A stretch of 64,000 bases of DNA from Dactylosporangium siamense (GCF_016862795.1 NZ_BONQ01000035.1:1-64000), one strand, 5' to 3'; positions 17,299 through 27,176 are shown, counted from the first letter of the stretch. The notes: generated by a model not told the origin, from the letters alone. Made by a program: numbers and translations.

Positions 17299-19968
17299 TC
17301 AGTCGTCGTCTTCGGTGGCTCTCAGGGCGCCGAGCACCTCGGGCAGCTCGTCCGGCTTGATCAGCACGTCGCGGGCCTTGGAGCCCTCGGACGGGCCGAC
17401 GATCCCGCGGGTCTCCATGAGGTCCATCAGCCGGCCGGCCTTGGCGAACCCGACCCGCAGCTTGCGCTGCAGCATGCTGGTCGAGCCGAACTGGCTGGTG
17501 ACGACCAGCTCGATCGCCTGCAGCAGCAGCTCGAGGTCGTCGCCGATCTCCTCGTCGACCTTCTTCTTGACGTCTTCGGGCTTGGTGGTGACGCCGTCGC
17601 GGAACTCCGGCTCGCGCTGGTCCTTGCAGAACTTGACGATGTCGCTGATCTCGGTCTCGCTGACCCAGGCGCCCTGGATGCGGATCGGCTTCGACGCGCC
17701 CATGGGCAGGAACAGCGCGTCGCCGCGGCCGATCAGCTTCTCCGCGCCCGGCTGGTCGAGGATGACCCGCGAGTCGGCGAGGCTGGACGTGGCGAAGGCC
17801 AGCCGCGACGGCACGTTGGCCTTGATCAGACCGGTGACCACGTCGACCGACGGGCGCTGGGTGGCCAGCACCAGGTGGATGCCGGCGGCGCGGGCGAGCT
17901 GCGTGATGCGCACCACCGAGTCCTCGACGTCGCGCGGGGCGACCATCATCAGGTCGGCCAGCTCGTCGACGACGACCAGCAGATACGGGTAGGGCCGGAT
18001 GACCCGCTCGCTGCCCGGCGGCGCGGTGATCTGCCCGGCGCGGACCTTGCGGTTGTAGTCGTCGATGTGCCGGACGCCGGCGGCGGCCAGGTCGTCGTAG
18101 CGCATGTCCATCTCGCGCACGACCCAGTCGAGGGCGTCGGCGGCCTTCTTCGGGTTGGTGACGATCGGCGTGACCAGGTGCGGGATGCCCTCATAGCTGG
18201 TCAGCTCGACCCGCTTCGGGTCGACCAGCAGCAGCCGGACCTCGTCGGGCGTGGCCCGGGTCAGCAGCGACACGAGCAGCGTGTTGAGGCAGCTCGACTT
18301 GCCCGCGCCGGTCGCGCCGGCGATCAGGATGTGCGGCATCTTCGCCAGGTTGGCCACCACGTAGCCACCCTCGATGTCCTTGCCGAGCGCCACGATGAGC
18401 GGGTGGTGGTCGGCGGTCGCGACCCGCGAGCGCAGGACGTCGCCGAGCGCGACGTTCTCCCGGTCGGGGTTGGGGATCTCGACGCCGACCGCGCTCTTGC
18501 CGGGGATCGGGCTCTGGATCCGCACGTCGGGTGACTTCACCGCATAGGCGATGTTGCGCGACAGCGCCGTGATCCGTTCGACCTTGACGCCGTGGCCGAC
18601 CTCGACCTCATAGCGGGTCACGGTCGGACCGCGGGTGAAGCCGGTGACGAGCGCGTCGACGCCGAACTGCTCGAACACGCCCTGCAGCGCGGCGGTCACC
18701 TCGTCGTTGGCGCGGGTGCGTCCGCGCGGCGCGTCGCCGGTGCCGAGCAGGTCGGGCGGCGGCAGCTTGTAGTCGGCGTCGGTGAGCGCCAGCTGCTCCG
18801 CGCGGGTCGGCAGCGGCGAGTGCTCCGGTGGGTCCTTCTCCCGCTCCTTCGCCTTCTTCCGCGACCCGGCGGCGGGCGGGCGCGGCAGCACGACCGTGTC
18901 GTGGACGATCAGGTCGTCGTCGAGACCGGCGCCGAGGTCCGGTGCCGAGGCGTCATACCCGTCGAGCGGCCCTTCCGGGTCGTCGAGCGGGTGGGGCAGC
19001 GCGGTCGCCTGCCGGCGGCGGGCCGGGGTCCGCCGGGCCGGGCGCGGCTCCGGCTCGTCATAGAGCTCCTCGAACTCCTCGTCGACGTCGAGGGTCGGGT
19101 CCTCGACCCGGCCGAGGGCCAGGTCACGCAGCTGCCGCCAGCGGTGCGGGATGCGGCTGATCGGGGTGGCGGTGACGACGAGCAGGCCGAAACCGCCGAG
19201 CAGGAGCAGCAGCGGCACCGCGACCCAGGCGGTGACGGCCTTCTCCAGCAGGCCGCCCGCGGCCCGGCCGAGCAGGCCGCCGGCCTTGTCCATGAGGTCG
19301 GGCTTGTCGGGGCTGCCGGCCGCCAGGTGCATGAGGCCGGTGCCGCCGAGGAACAGCGCGGTCCAGCCGACGAGCCCGCGGCCCCGGTGGTCCTCCTCGG
19401 GGTCGGAGCGCATGATGCGGATGCCGCCGACGAGCAGCAGCACCGGCAGCACCGAGGCGGCGCCACCGATGAACGTGTGGCAGATCCCGGCGACCCAGTG
19501 CCCGACCGGCCCGGCGGACTGGAACCACACCGCGGCGGTGACCAGCACGGCGAGGCCGATGAGGCCCAGGCCGGCGCCGTCGCGGCGGTGTGCGGGGTCC
19601 AGGTCGCGGGCGCTGGCCGCCTGGCGGCCCACGGCCCGGGCGGCCCAGCCGACGCCGTGCGCCACGCCCATCCAGAGCGCGATCATGCCCCGGCCGAGCA
19701 GCCCCAGCGGCGTGGCGACCGCCGCGCCACCACGCCGACGCCGCGCCACCGCGGTGCGGCGGACCGGCGCCGCGCGCTTGGCGGCAGCGGAACGCGAAGC
19801 AGCGGTGGAACGCGTTGCGGAAGCGGCGCGCTTGGCAGGAACGGCGCGCTCAACGGGCGCGGCGCGCTTGGCGGGAACAGCACGCTTGGACGGCGTGCTC
19901 GAACCGCCGCGGGAGCCGGACGCGCCGGAGCCGCGGCCGGCCTGAGAGGTGCGGCCCGCCATGGTCAC
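17299..19968 (-). CDS. ftsK: DNA translocase FtsK
   Basis: Septum-anchored ATP-driven DNA pump for chromosome segregation at division; 889 residues. The N-terminus is a basic Ala/Lys/Arg-rich tract with PAKRA repeats, followed by four hydrophobic helices (about residues 130-290), an acidic linker, then the motor with Walker A GATGAGKSS (about residue 550), Walker B LLVVVDELADLMM, and a C-terminal gamma winged helix (SMLQRKLRVGFAKAGRLMD). GTG 19968 overlaps the DUF2784 stop as GTGA. Alternatively ATG 19962 is the start, because TACGGT (19969-19974) ends six bases before it. Confidence 0.95.
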   Translation of the reverse strand: MTMAGRTSQAGRGSGASGSRGGSSTPSKRAVPAKRAAPVERAVPAKRAASATRSTAASRSAAAKRAAPVRRTAVARRRRGGAAVATPLGLLGRGMIALWMGVAHGVGWAARAVGRQAASARDLDPAHRRDGAGLGLIGLAVLVTAAVWFQSAGPVGHWVAGICHTFIGGAASVLPVLLLVGGIRIMRSDPEEDHRGRGLVGWTALFLGGTGLMHLAAGSPDKPDLMDKAGGLLGRAAGGLLEKAVTAWVAVPLLLLLGGFGLLVVTATPISRIPHRWRQLRDLALGRVEDPTLDVDEEFEELYDEPEPRPARRTPARRRQATALPHPLDDPEGPLDGYDASAPDLGAGLDDDLIVHDTVVLPRPPAAGSRKKAKEREKDPPEHSPLPTRAEQLALTDADYKLPPPDLLGTGDAPRGRTRANDEVTAALQGVFEQFGVDALVTGFTRGPTVTRYEVEVGHGVKVERITALSRNIAYAVKSPDVRIQSPIPGKSAVGVEIPNPDRENVALGDVLRSRVATADHHPLIVALGKDIEGGYVVANLAKMPHILIAGATGAGKSSCLNTLLVSLLTRATPDEVRLLLVDPKRVELTSYEGIPHLVTPIVTNPKKAADALDWVVREMDMRYDDLAAAGVRHIDDYNRKVRAGQITAPPGSERVIRPYPYLLVVVDELADLMMVAPRDVEDSVVRITQLARAAGIHLVLATQRPSVDVVTGLIKANVPSRLAFATSSLADSRVILDQPGAEKLIGRGDALFLPMGASKPIRIQGAWVSETEISDIVKFCKDQREPEFRDGVTTKPEDVKKKVDEEIGDDLELLLQAIELVVTSQFGSTSMLQRKLRVGFAKAGRLMDLMETRGIVGPSEGSKARDVLIKPDELPEVLGALRATEDDD

Positions 19969-20378
19969 ACCGTAGCGGTAGGTTCCGACATTTCTTCGGA
20001 CCCCGAGGAGCTATTCGTGGTCGTGTTCCGGTGCTTTCTGCGGCGCACGTAGATCCCCACGTACGACACCACGACCAGGACCCCCACCAACACCTGCAAG
20101 AGGTGGGTGTACCGCTCCGGATAGAGCACGCCTTCGATGTACTGGTCGATGAAGCCCCGCCCGACACCGGACTCGCCGGCCTTGCGGCGGGCCCAGTGCT
20201 CGATCAGCGTCAACGGGCAGGTGAGCGGGATGCTCACCACGGCGAGACCCCAGGCGGCGGCCGCGAGATGCGGCCACAACGCCCTGGGCCACCGCCAGGC
20301 GAAGAACCCGCCCAGCACCACGTAGGCGAGGAAGCAGAAGTGCAGGACCAGCACGGTGGACGCCAACACCTCATACAT
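19965..20378 (-). CDS. DUF2784 membrane protein
   Basis: 137-residue protein with about four hydrophobic helices (VLASTVLVLHFCFLAYVVLGG; ending with LLQVLVGVLVVVSYVGIYV) and the family motif CPLTLIEHWARRKAGE. Function unknown. It lies between rnj and ftsK; its TGA overlaps the ftsK GTG. A leaderless promoter made partly from the rnj stop codon precedes its ATG. Confidence 0.85.
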   Translation of the reverse strand: MYEVLASTVLVLHFCFLAYVVLGGFFAWRWPRALWPHLAAAAWGLAVVSIPLTCPLTLIEHWARRKAGESGVGRGFIDQYIEGVLYPERYTHLLQVLVGVLVVVSYVGIYVRRRKHRNTTTNSSSGSEEMSEPTATV

Positions 20379-20384
20379 ACCTCT

Positions 20385-20390
20385 AGATTA
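20385..20390 (-). promoter_or_regulatory. -10 box TAATCT built on the rnj stop codon
   Basis: The TAA stop of rnj (20388-20390) supplies the first three bases of TAATCT, which ends six bases before ATG 20378. Confidence 0.5.
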
Positions 20391-22076
20391 GACCTCCACC
20401 ACCGTCGGGACGATCATCGGACGGCGCCGGTAGGCCTCGTTGACCCAGCGCCCGACCGTGCGCCGCACGATCTGCTGCAGCTGGTGCGGGTCGGTGATGC
20501 CCTCGGTCGCGGCCTTGTTGAGCGCGTCCGTGACCAGCGGCAGCACCGCGGCGAACACCGCCGGGTCGTCGGAGAAGCCCTTCGCCGACACCGTCGGACC
20601 GGCGACGACCTTGCCGGTCACCGAGTCGATGACCACCGTCGCGGCGATGAACCCGCCGTCGCCCAGGATGCGGCGCTCGGTGAGCAGCGACTCACCCACG
20701 TCGCCGATGGCGAGACCGTCGACGTAGACGTACCGCGAGCGGATGTGCCCGACCAGCGACGCCTTGCCGTCCACGAGGTCCACGACGTCGCCGTCCTCGC
20801 AGAGCACGACCCGGTCGCCGGGGACCCCGGCGTCGCGGGCCAGCTGCGCGTGCGCCCGCAGGTGCCGCCACTCGCCGTGCACCGGCATGAAGTTGCGCGG
20901 CTTGACCACGTTGAGCAGGTAGAGCAGCTCACCGGCGGGGGCGTGCCCGGACACGTGGACCTTGGCGACGTCCTTGTGCACGACGAGCGCGCCGGCCCGG
21001 GACAGCTGGTTGATCACGCGGTACACCGCGGTCTCGTTGCCCGGCACCAGCGACGACGCGAGCACGATGGTGTCGCCCTCGCCGATCTGGACGTGCCGGT
21101 GGTCGCCGTTGGCCATCCGGCCGAGGGCGCTCATCGGCTCGCCCTGGGAGCCGGTCGACATCAGCACGACCCGGTCCTCGGGCAGCCCCATCGCCTCGTC
21201 GATCGGCACGAGCAGGCCGGCCGGTATCCGCAGCAGCCCCAGGTCGCGGGCGATGCCCATGTTGCGCACCATCGAACGGCCGATCAGCGCGACCTTCCGC
21301 CCGTGCACGTGGGCGGCGTCGAACACCTGCTGGACCCGGTGCACGTGGGACGCGAACGACGCAACGATGATCCGCCCGGTCGCCCGGCCGAAGGTCCGCT
21401 CCAGGACCGGACCGATCTCCCGCTCAGGGGTGACGAAGCCGGGGATCTCCGCGTTGGTCGAGTCCGACAGCAGCAGGTCGACGCCCTTGGCGCCGATCCG
21501 GGCGAACCCGGCGAGGTCGGTGATGCGCCCGTCCAGCGGCAGCTGGTCCATCTTGAAGTCGCCGGTGTGCAGCACGGTGCCGGCCGACGTCGTGACCGCC
21601 ACGGCGAGCGCGTCGGGGATCGAGTGGTTCACGGCGAAGAACTCGCACTCGAAGGGGCCGAGCCGCTCGACCTGTCCCTCGCGCACGGTCAGCGTGTAGG
21701 GCTCGATGCGCCGCTCGGCGAGCTTGGCCTCGACCAGTGCCAGCGTGAACTTGGACCCGACGAGCGGGATGTCGGGTTTGTGGGCGAGCAGATACGGCAC
21801 GGCACCGATGTGGTCCTCGTGGCCGTGGGTGAGCACGATCGCCTGAACTCGGTCGAGCCGGTCGAGGATCGACGAGAAGTCGGGCAGGATCAGGTCGACG
21901 CCGGGCTGCTCGACGTCGGGGAAGAGCACCCCGCAGTCGATGATGAGCAGCTTGCCGTCGTGCTCGAACACCGTCATGTTGCGCCCGATGGCGCCCAGAC
22001 CGCCCAGCGGGGTGACCCGCAGGGCGCCTGGAGTGAGTGGCGGCGGTGGTTCGAGCTCGATGTGTGCCACCGTCAT
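20388..22076 (-). CDS. rnj: Ribonuclease J
   Basis: Metallo-beta-lactamase/beta-CASP ribonuclease for rRNA maturation and mRNA decay, 562 residues. N-terminal LGGLGAIGRNM, zinc motif THGHEDHIG, LHTGDFKMD, beta-CASP signature (STGSQGEPMSALGRMA) and the late HVSGHA motif are all present. ATG 22076 overlaps the dapA stop as ATGA, the same dapA-rnj arrangement found in other actinobacteria. Confidence 0.95.
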   Translation of the reverse strand: MTVAHIELEPPPPLTPGALRVTPLGGLGAIGRNMTVFEHDGKLLIIDCGVLFPDVEQPGVDLILPDFSSILDRLDRVQAIVLTHGHEDHIGAVPYLLAHKPDIPLVGSKFTLALVEAKLAERRIEPYTLTVREGQVERLGPFECEFFAVNHSIPDALAVAVTTSAGTVLHTGDFKMDQLPLDGRITDLAGFARIGAKGVDLLLSDSTNAEIPGFVTPEREIGPVLERTFGRATGRIIVASFASHVHRVQQVFDAAHVHGRKVALIGRSMVRNMGIARDLGLLRIPAGLLVPIDEAMGLPEDRVVLMSTGSQGEPMSALGRMANGDHRHVQIGEGDTIVLASSLVPGNETAVYRVINQLSRAGALVVHKDVAKVHVSGHAPAGELLYLLNVVKPRNFMPVHGEWRHLRAHAQLARDAGVPGDRVVLCEDGDVVDLVDGKASLVGHIRSRYVYVDGLAIGDVGESLLTERRILGDGGFIAATVVIDSVTGKVVAGPTVSAKGFSDDPAVFAAVLPLVTDALNKAATEGITDPHQLQQIVRRTVGRWVNEAYRRRPMIVPTVVEV

Positions 22077-23026
22077 AGGGCCACTCCGAGGTCGTTGTGA
22101 TGAGCCATCTGGTCCGCGGTGCCGATCGTGCGGCCCGCCTCAGCGCAATCCTCCCGCAGCCGGCCGAGCTCCGCTGCGTTGGCCGACACCAGCGGCGGGC
22201 GCACCGGCCCGGCGGGAAGGTCCAGCAGGGTCAGGGCAGCCTTGGTGAGGATGACCCCCTGCGTGCGGAAGAATCCGCAGAACGCGGGGAGCAGTTGCAG
22301 GTGGAGGGCACGGGCACGGGCGACGTCGCCCTCCTCGTGCGCCAGAATCATCCGCTTGGTCTGCGGGCCGAAGATGTGCGTCGGCACCCCGACCACCCCG
22401 ACGGCCCCGATCGACAGCAACGGCAGGGTCAGCTTGTCTTCACCCGAGTAATACGCCAGGTCGGACCGCTTGATCACCCAGGCGCTCTCGCCGAGGTCGC
22501 CCTTGGCGTCCTTGACCGCGACGATCCGCTCGTGCTCGCCGATCCGGCACAGGGTCTCGGTCTCGATCGCGACGCCGGTCCGGCCGGGGATGTCGTAGAC
22601 CATCACCGGCAGGCCGGAGGAGTCCGCGATCGACCGGAAGTGCTGCAGGATGCCGGCCTGCGGGGGCTTGTTGTAGTACGGCGTGACGACGAGCAGCCCG
22701 TCGGCTCCCGCCTTCTCCGCGGCGTGGGACAGCTCGATGGTGTGGCGCGTGTCGTTGGTGCCGACGCCGGCGATCACGGTGGCCCGGTCGCCGACCGCCT
22801 CGATGACCGCCCGCAGCACCTGGTCCTTCTCGGCGTCGCTGGTCGTCGCCGACTCCCCGGTGGTCCCGTTGACCACCAGGCCGTCGTGCTCCTGGTCGTC
22901 GACCAGGTGAGCGGCCAGCCGCGCCGCACCGTCGACGTCGAGCGAACCGTCAGCGCGGAACGGCGTCACCATCGCGCTGAGCAGCCGGCCGAACGGCCGG
23001 CCGGGGACGGAACCGGTGCGTGTCAT
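22073..23026 (-). CDS. dapA: 4-hydroxy-tetrahydrodipicolinate synthase
   Basis: First committed step of the lysine/meso-diaminopimelate pathway: condenses pyruvate with aspartate semialdehyde. TIM-barrel motifs: GTTGESATTSDAEK, VVTPYYNKPPQ with the catalytic Tyr, YDIPGRTG, and the Schiff-base lysine in VAVKDAKGD. ATG 23026 is preferred to GTG 23032 because TAGGTT (23033-23038) ends six bases before it. dapB is at 28.0 kb, so two steps of the pathway sit in this window. Confidence 0.95.
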   Translation of the reverse strand: MTRTGSVPGRPFGRLLSAMVTPFRADGSLDVDGAARLAAHLVDDQEHDGLVVNGTTGESATTSDAEKDQVLRAVIEAVGDRATVIAGVGTNDTRHTIELSHAAEKAGADGLLVVTPYYNKPPQAGILQHFRSIADSSGLPVMVYDIPGRTGVAIETETLCRIGEHERIVAVKDAKGDLGESAWVIKRSDLAYYSGEDKLTLPLLSIGAVGVVGVPTHIFGPQTKRMILAHEEGDVARARALHLQLLPAFCGFFRTQGVILTKAALTLLDLPAGPVRPPLVSANAAELGRLREDCAEAGRTIGTADQMAHHNDLGVAL

Positions 23027-23032
23027 ACGCAC

Positions 23033-23038
23033 AACCTA
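23033..23038 (-). promoter_or_regulatory. -10 box TAGGTT of dapA-rnj
   Basis: Ends six bases before ATG 23026 with no Shine-Dalgarno sequence; leaderless start likely. Confidence 0.5.
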
Positions 23039-23062
23039 GCGGACGTCTTCTGGTCGCTCAGC

Positions 23063-23800
23063 TCAAGATTCCCAGCTGTACTGACCAGCGGCGACCTCGG
23101 TGCCGTCCGGCAGCGCGCTGATGGTGAAATCGGCGAATACGTTGGGCGCCACCCGTTGCAGCTCCTTGAGGCAGGCGACCGCCACCTCACGGATCTCCAC
23201 GTCGGCCGCCTCGGTCGCCCGCATGGTCACGAAGTGCCGCCACGCCCGGTAGTTGCCGGTGACCACGATCTTGGTCTCGGCCGCGTTGGGCAGCACGGCC
23301 CGGGCCGCCTGCCGGGCCTGCTTGCGCCGGCTGGTGCCGTTCTCGACCTCGCTGAACTTGGCCTCCAGGCCCTCCAGGAGCTCGTTGTAGGCCCGCAGCG
23401 CCGACTCCGACGCCTCGACGAACACCTTGTGCAGCTCAGGGTCCTCGGCGATCACGTCCGGCTCGACCATCTGCGCCTCGCGCCCCGGCACGTAGCGCTG
23501 CGACAGCTGCGAATACGAGAAGTGCCGGTGCCGGACCAGCTCGTGCGTGAACGACCGGGACACGCCGGTGAGGTAGAACGTCACGGTCCCGTGCTCCAGC
23601 ACCGACAGGTGCCCGACCTCCAGGATGTGGCGCAGGTAGCCCTCGTTGGTGGCGGTCGCCGGGTTGGGCTTCTTCCACGACTGGTAGCACGCCCGGCCGG
23701 CGAACTCCGCGAGCGCCTGACCGCCGTCCGCGTCCGTCTCCCACGGGACATCGGCGGGAGGTTCGAAGTGCGTCCAGGCGATCGCTTTGGCGGAGAGCAT
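23063..23800 (-). CDS. thyX: FAD-dependent thymidylate synthase
   Basis: Flavin-dependent methylation of dUMP to dTMP, independent of ThyA. The diagnostic ThyX motif [14 protein letters not shown] is present, preceded by [19 protein letters not shown] and followed by [12 protein letters not shown]. 245 residues is normal length. The ATG at 23800 lies six bases after TAGGCT, so the transcript is probably leaderless. Confidence 0.95.
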   Translation of the reverse strand: MLSAKAIAWTHFEPPADVPWETDADGGQALAEFAGRACYQSWKKPNPATATNEGYLRHILEVGHLSVLEHGTVTFYLTGVSRSFTHELVRHRHFSYSQLSQRYVPGREAQMVEPDVIAEDPELHKVFVEASESALRAYNELLEGLEAKFSEVENGTSRRKQARQAARAVLPNAAETKIVVTGNYRAWRHFVTMRATEAADVEIREVAVACLKELQRVAPNVFADFTISALPDGTEVAAGQYSWES

Positions 23801-23806
23801 GGAAAA

Positions 23807-23812
23807 AGCCTA
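23807..23812 (-). promoter_or_regulatory. -10 box TAGGCT of thyX, built on the upstream stop codon
   Basis: The TAG stop of the DUF2752 gene (23810-23812) is the start of TAGGCT; spacer ttttcc, then ATG 23800. Confidence 0.55.
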
Positions 23813-24367
23813 GACGAACAGCCAATCGAACGGCGCCCAGGGCAAGTTGCGTGCGACCGAGAACACCAGCCAGGCCACCAGGAATCCGATCAGCACGCCG
23901 CTGGACAGTCGCAGCATCGGCAGCACCTGCCGGTTGGCGAGCCGGTTGAGCGTCCAGCTCACGTACATGTACGCCAGGAACGGCGCGGCGAAGACCAGCA
24001 TCGCGTGGTGGTGCGCGGCCGCGGGGATGTCACCGTGCAGCAGATACCAGGCCGCCCGCGTGCCACCGCACCCAGGGCAGTCGAAGCCCGTGAAGAGCTT
24101 CATCACGCACGTCGGCACGTCGGTGGCGCCGGCCGAGGTCGGCCGCATCAGCAACGCATACGCCACGCCCCCGGACACCAGCGCCGTCAGCCCGAGCGGC
24201 GACGCCCACCTCGGGATCCTGTCCACCAGCTTGGCGATCCGCCCCTTCGGCGGTGCCACATAGGTGTAGTGATAACCGCCTGGCGCGGGTTGCTCCGCAG
24301 CAGCCAGCAGATGCGCCGCCAGCCCGTCACTGCTGGGCGCGGCCTGAAGGGGTGACGTCACCCTCAT
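23810..24367 (-). CDS. DUF2752 membrane protein
   Basis: Integral membrane protein of unknown function, 185 residues, with the family signature GFDCPGCGGTRAAWYLLHGD and three to four hydrophobic helices. ATG 24367 gives the full frame; GTG 24361 is a serious alternative because TAGCGT (24369-24374) ends seven bases before it, as at leaderless starts nearby. Its stop codon doubles as part of the thyX promoter. Confidence 0.85.
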   Translation of the reverse strand: MRVTSPLQAAPSSDGLAAHLLAAAEQPAPGGYHYTYVAPPKGRIAKLVDRIPRWASPLGLTALVSGGVAYALLMRPTSAGATDVPTCVMKLFTGFDCPGCGGTRAAWYLLHGDIPAAAHHHAMLVFAAPFLAYMYVSWTLNRLANRQVLPMLRLSSGVLIGFLVAWLVFSVARNLPWAPFDWLFV

Positions 24368-24415
24368 AACGCTACACCCAGCCTGCTACGACGCTCTCCG
24401 CCGAAGATCCGACAC

Positions 24416-25630
24416 TCAACCGGCCATCGCCTTGGCCAGGTCGACGGCGAAGTCCCCCGCCACCGGCAGGTCGAGCCGCTCCAGCCCCAGCCACCCGGCG
24501 AACCTGCGCAGCTCCACCGACAGCGCCTCGGCCACCTCCCCGCGGGACGGCGCCCCGCGTCCCGTCAGCGGCTCGACCCACGCGGCCGGCACCAGCAGCG
24601 TCCCGGAGCGCCGGTCGGCCTTCAGGTCGACCCGGGCGACGAGCCGGTCGCCGAGCAGGAACGGCAGGACGTAGTAGCCATAGAGGCGCTGCAGCGGCGG
24701 CACGTAGATCTCGATGCGGTAGGTGAAGCCGAACAGCCGCGCCACCCTGGCCCGCTCCCACATCAGCGGGTCGAACGGGCTCACGAGGGTCGCGGCCCCG
24801 ATGCGGCGCGGGGTGGGCGCCTCGTGGTGCAGGTAGGCGCGGGGCTGCCAGCCCTCGACCTCGGTCGGGATGAGCTCACCGGCCTCGACCAGCTCGGCGA
24901 TCGCGGTGCGGGCACCGGCGAGCGGCAGGCGGAAGTAGTCCCGCAGCTCCGGCTCGGCGGCGACACCGAGTGACCTGGCCGCCACGCGGACCAGGTCACG
25001 GTAGGCGTCGGCGGGCTCCGGGGTGGGCGCGGCGAGGACGGCCGCGGGAAAGATGCGCTCCGGCACGTCATAGACCCGGGCGAAGGAGGAGTTGCGGCTG
25101 GCGACGCTGACCTCGCCGGTGTAGAAGAGCCACTCGATCGCGGTCTTCGTGTCCGACCAGTTCCACCCCCAGTGGTCCTTGCTGCGGGGGCGGGCGAGGT
25201 CACCCTCGACCTCGTTGGCCGTGATCGGGCCCTTGGCGCGGATCTCGTCGAGCACCCAGCGGATGAGGTCGGGCTGCTCGCGGGCCATGCGGACCATCCG
25301 GCCCCAGGCCGAACCGGACTGCATCCGCCAGCGCAGCGCCGGGTGCAGGTGGACCGGGACGAGGGACGCCTCATGGGCCCAGTATTCGAACAGCTCCCGG
25401 GGGCGCCGATAGGCCATCCGGTCGAGCAGCTCGGTCGGATAGGGGCCCAGGCGGCTGTAGGCCGGCAGGTAGTGCGCGCGCTGGACGACGTTGACCGAGT
25501 CGATCTGCAGCAGACCTGTGCGGCCGAGGACCCGCTTCAGGTGACGCCGCTCCGGCACGCCGCCCGGGACCCGGTCGGCGAAGCCCTGAGCGGCGAGAGC
25601 GATCCTCCGAGCCTGGGTGAGTGTCAGCAC
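24416..25630 (-). CDS. YcaQ-like winged-helix DNA glycosylase
   Basis: 404-residue member of the AlkX/YcaQ family (HTH_42), which unhooks interstrand crosslinks and removes bulky alkylated bases. Visible: the N-terminal (M)LTLTQARRIALAAQGF, LLQIDSVNVVQRAHYLPAYS, the catalytic-type QxD motif within it, and the C-terminal RIEIYVPPLQRLYGYYVLPF. GTG 25630 follows TAGCCT by six bases. It lies after a terminator for the glycosyltransferase gene and is transcribed on its own. Confidence 0.85.
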   Translation of the reverse strand: MLTLTQARRIALAAQGFADRVPGGVPERRHLKRVLGRTGLLQIDSVNVVQRAHYLPAYSRLGPYPTELLDRMAYRRPRELFEYWAHEASLVPVHLHPALRWRMQSGSAWGRMVRMAREQPDLIRWVLDEIRAKGPITANEVEGDLARPRSKDHWGWNWSDTKTAIEWLFYTGEVSVASRNSSFARVYDVPERIFPAAVLAAPTPEPADAYRDLVRVAARSLGVAAEPELRDYFRLPLAGARTAIAELVEAGELIPTEVEGWQPRAYLHHEAPTPRRIGAATLVSPFDPLMWERARVARLFGFTYRIEIYVPPLQRLYGYYVLPFLLGDRLVARVDLKADRRSGTLLVPAAWVEPLTGRGAPSRGEVAEALSVELRRFAGWLGLERLDLPVAGDFAVDLAKAMAG

Positions 25631-25636
25631 CCCGCG

Positions 25637-25642
25637 AGGCTA
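25637..25642 (-). promoter_or_regulatory. -10 box TAGCCT of the ycaQ-like gene
   Basis: Ends six bases before GTG 25630; lies between the upstream terminator and the start. Confidence 0.5.
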
Positions 25643-25662
25643 ACCCGGGGGTACGACAAAAA

Positions 25663-25690
25663 AGGGCGGCCCCCGGTCGGGGGCCGCCCT
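25663..25690 (-). terminator. Intrinsic terminator of the GT87 gene
   Basis: Perfect 13-bp GC stem (25663-25675 with 25678-25690) followed on the minus strand by a T-tract (six A on the plus strand, 25658-25663). This is one of two classical Rho-independent terminators in the window. Confidence 0.9.
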
Positions 25691-25702
25691 CAGAACATCG
25701 CG

Positions 25703-27058
25703 TTATGCGCCGACGAGCGGGCGGGCCGGTTCGCCGGCGTCCTTCGCGTCGAACGCGGCACTGACCCGCCGGTCGATCTCGACCAGGTCGGGCACGTCCT
25801 CGACGACCGGACCGGTCGACGTGGCCGGGTTGGTCAGGCGCGCCGGCCCGGAGCTCTCCGAAGCGGGCTCCCGGATCGGCAGGGTGATCAGCAGGGCGAC
25901 CATCAGCAGCACGTAGGCGTTGCCGCCGATCAGGCCGAGACCGTCGAACTTCTGGTGGAACGCCCACGGCGTGCGACTGCACAGCAGCAGGAACGAGAAC
26001 ACCCCGAAGATCATGAGGTAGCGCCTGCGTCGAGCGTCGTAGCCGCGGTCGGTCGCGTGGTCCAGCAGCACCGCCATCGACGGGAGCACCCACACCAGGT
26101 GGTGGATCCAGCTGATCGGGCTGACCAGGCAGCCGACGAGACCGGTCAGCGCCAGCCCGGCGAGGTCGTCGCGGACCTTGACCGACTTGCGGACCCGCCA
26201 CACCCAGACCGCGAGCGCGCCGAGCACGAGCAGCATCCACACCGGCTTGCCCGGGTCGGGGCTGTACAGGCGGGCGGCAAGACCGCTGAGTGCCTGGTTG
26301 GACACGAACGAGGCCGAGCCGACGCGGTCGGTGTTCCACATCGCGTCGGTCCAGAAGACCCGCGAGGCGTCCGGCGCGAAGGTCGCCGCCGCCCAGGTCG
26401 CGGCGGCCGCGGTGGCCGTGGAGACCGCGGCGGCGCGCCAGCGGCGGGTCACCAGCAGATACACGATGAACACGCCCGGCGTGAGCTTGATCGCGGTGGC
26501 CAGGCCGATGCCGATGCCGCCGAGGCGTGAGCCGCCGCGGACCAGGAGCAGCAGGTCGCCGACGACCATGAACAGCAGCAGGATGTTGACCTGGCCGAAG
26601 TTGACGGTCTCGCGCACCGGCTCGAAGGCCGCGACGAGGGCGAACGCGATGGCGAGGGAGAACCAGAACTGCCAGCCCTGGCGCCTGATGACGGGGCCGA
26701 TGAGCCAGGTGATGATGAAGCCCAGCGCGACGACGTTCATCGTCACGCTGATCGCGATCGCGGTGTGCCAGCCGATGAGCGCCATGGGCGACATCAGCGC
26801 GGCGGCGAACGGTGGATAGGTGAAGCCGTACGGCGTGCCGGGAACCAGGTAGTCATAGATGTCGCCACCCTTGTTCACCCAGTAGTCCATGGCGCCGTAG
26901 TAGACCTTGAGGTCGAAATACCCGTTTCGCGCGGCGGCCACCGCCAAGAAGGCCCACACGGCGGCCCAGACGGCCGCCACGATGAGCACCTGCTTGACCC
27001 GGGGCCGAAGCTTGGGCCGGACGGCCGTCAACACGGCGACTCGTCCTCGCTCCGCCAC
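25703..27058 (-). CDS. GT87-family polyprenol-phosphate-mannose-type glycosyltransferase
   Basis: Polytopic membrane protein of 451 residues (DUF2029/GT-C fold), about ten hydrophobic helices; actinobacterial members transfer mannose to lipomannan-type glycans from a lipid donor. The extracytoplasmic acidic motif region FDLKVYYGAMDYW and TYPPFAAALMSPMALI are typical. GTG 27058 was chosen over the longer frame because GGAGGG stands eight bases upstream. Followed by a strong terminator, so monocistronic. Exact glycan unknown. Confidence 0.8.
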   Translation of the reverse strand: MAERGRVAVLTAVRPKLRPRVKQVLIVAAVWAAVWAFLAVAAARNGYFDLKVYYGAMDYWVNKGGDIYDYLVPGTPYGFTYPPFAAALMSPMALIGWHTAIAISVTMNVVALGFIITWLIGPVIRRQGWQFWFSLAIAFALVAAFEPVRETVNFGQVNILLLFMVVGDLLLLVRGGSRLGGIGIGLATAIKLTPGVFIVYLLVTRRWRAAAVSTATAAAATWAAATFAPDASRVFWTDAMWNTDRVGSASFVSNQALSGLAARLYSPDPGKPVWMLLVLGALAVWVWRVRKSVKVRDDLAGLALTGLVGCLVSPISWIHHLVWVLPSMAVLLDHATDRGYDARRRRYLMIFGVFSFLLLCSRTPWAFHQKFDGLGLIGGNAYVLLMVALLITLPIREPASESSGPARLTNPATSTGPVVEDVPDLVEIDRRVSAAFDAKDAGEPARPLVGA

Positions 27059-27176
27059 TTGTGCTGCCCTCCACTCGCTCGCTGCTGGCTGACCTTCTGC
27101 CTGTCTCAACGGTTGCTCGGGTCGAACTGTGACGAGCCGGCGCTACCCCGCCACGTGGCCCTTCACACAAAATCCG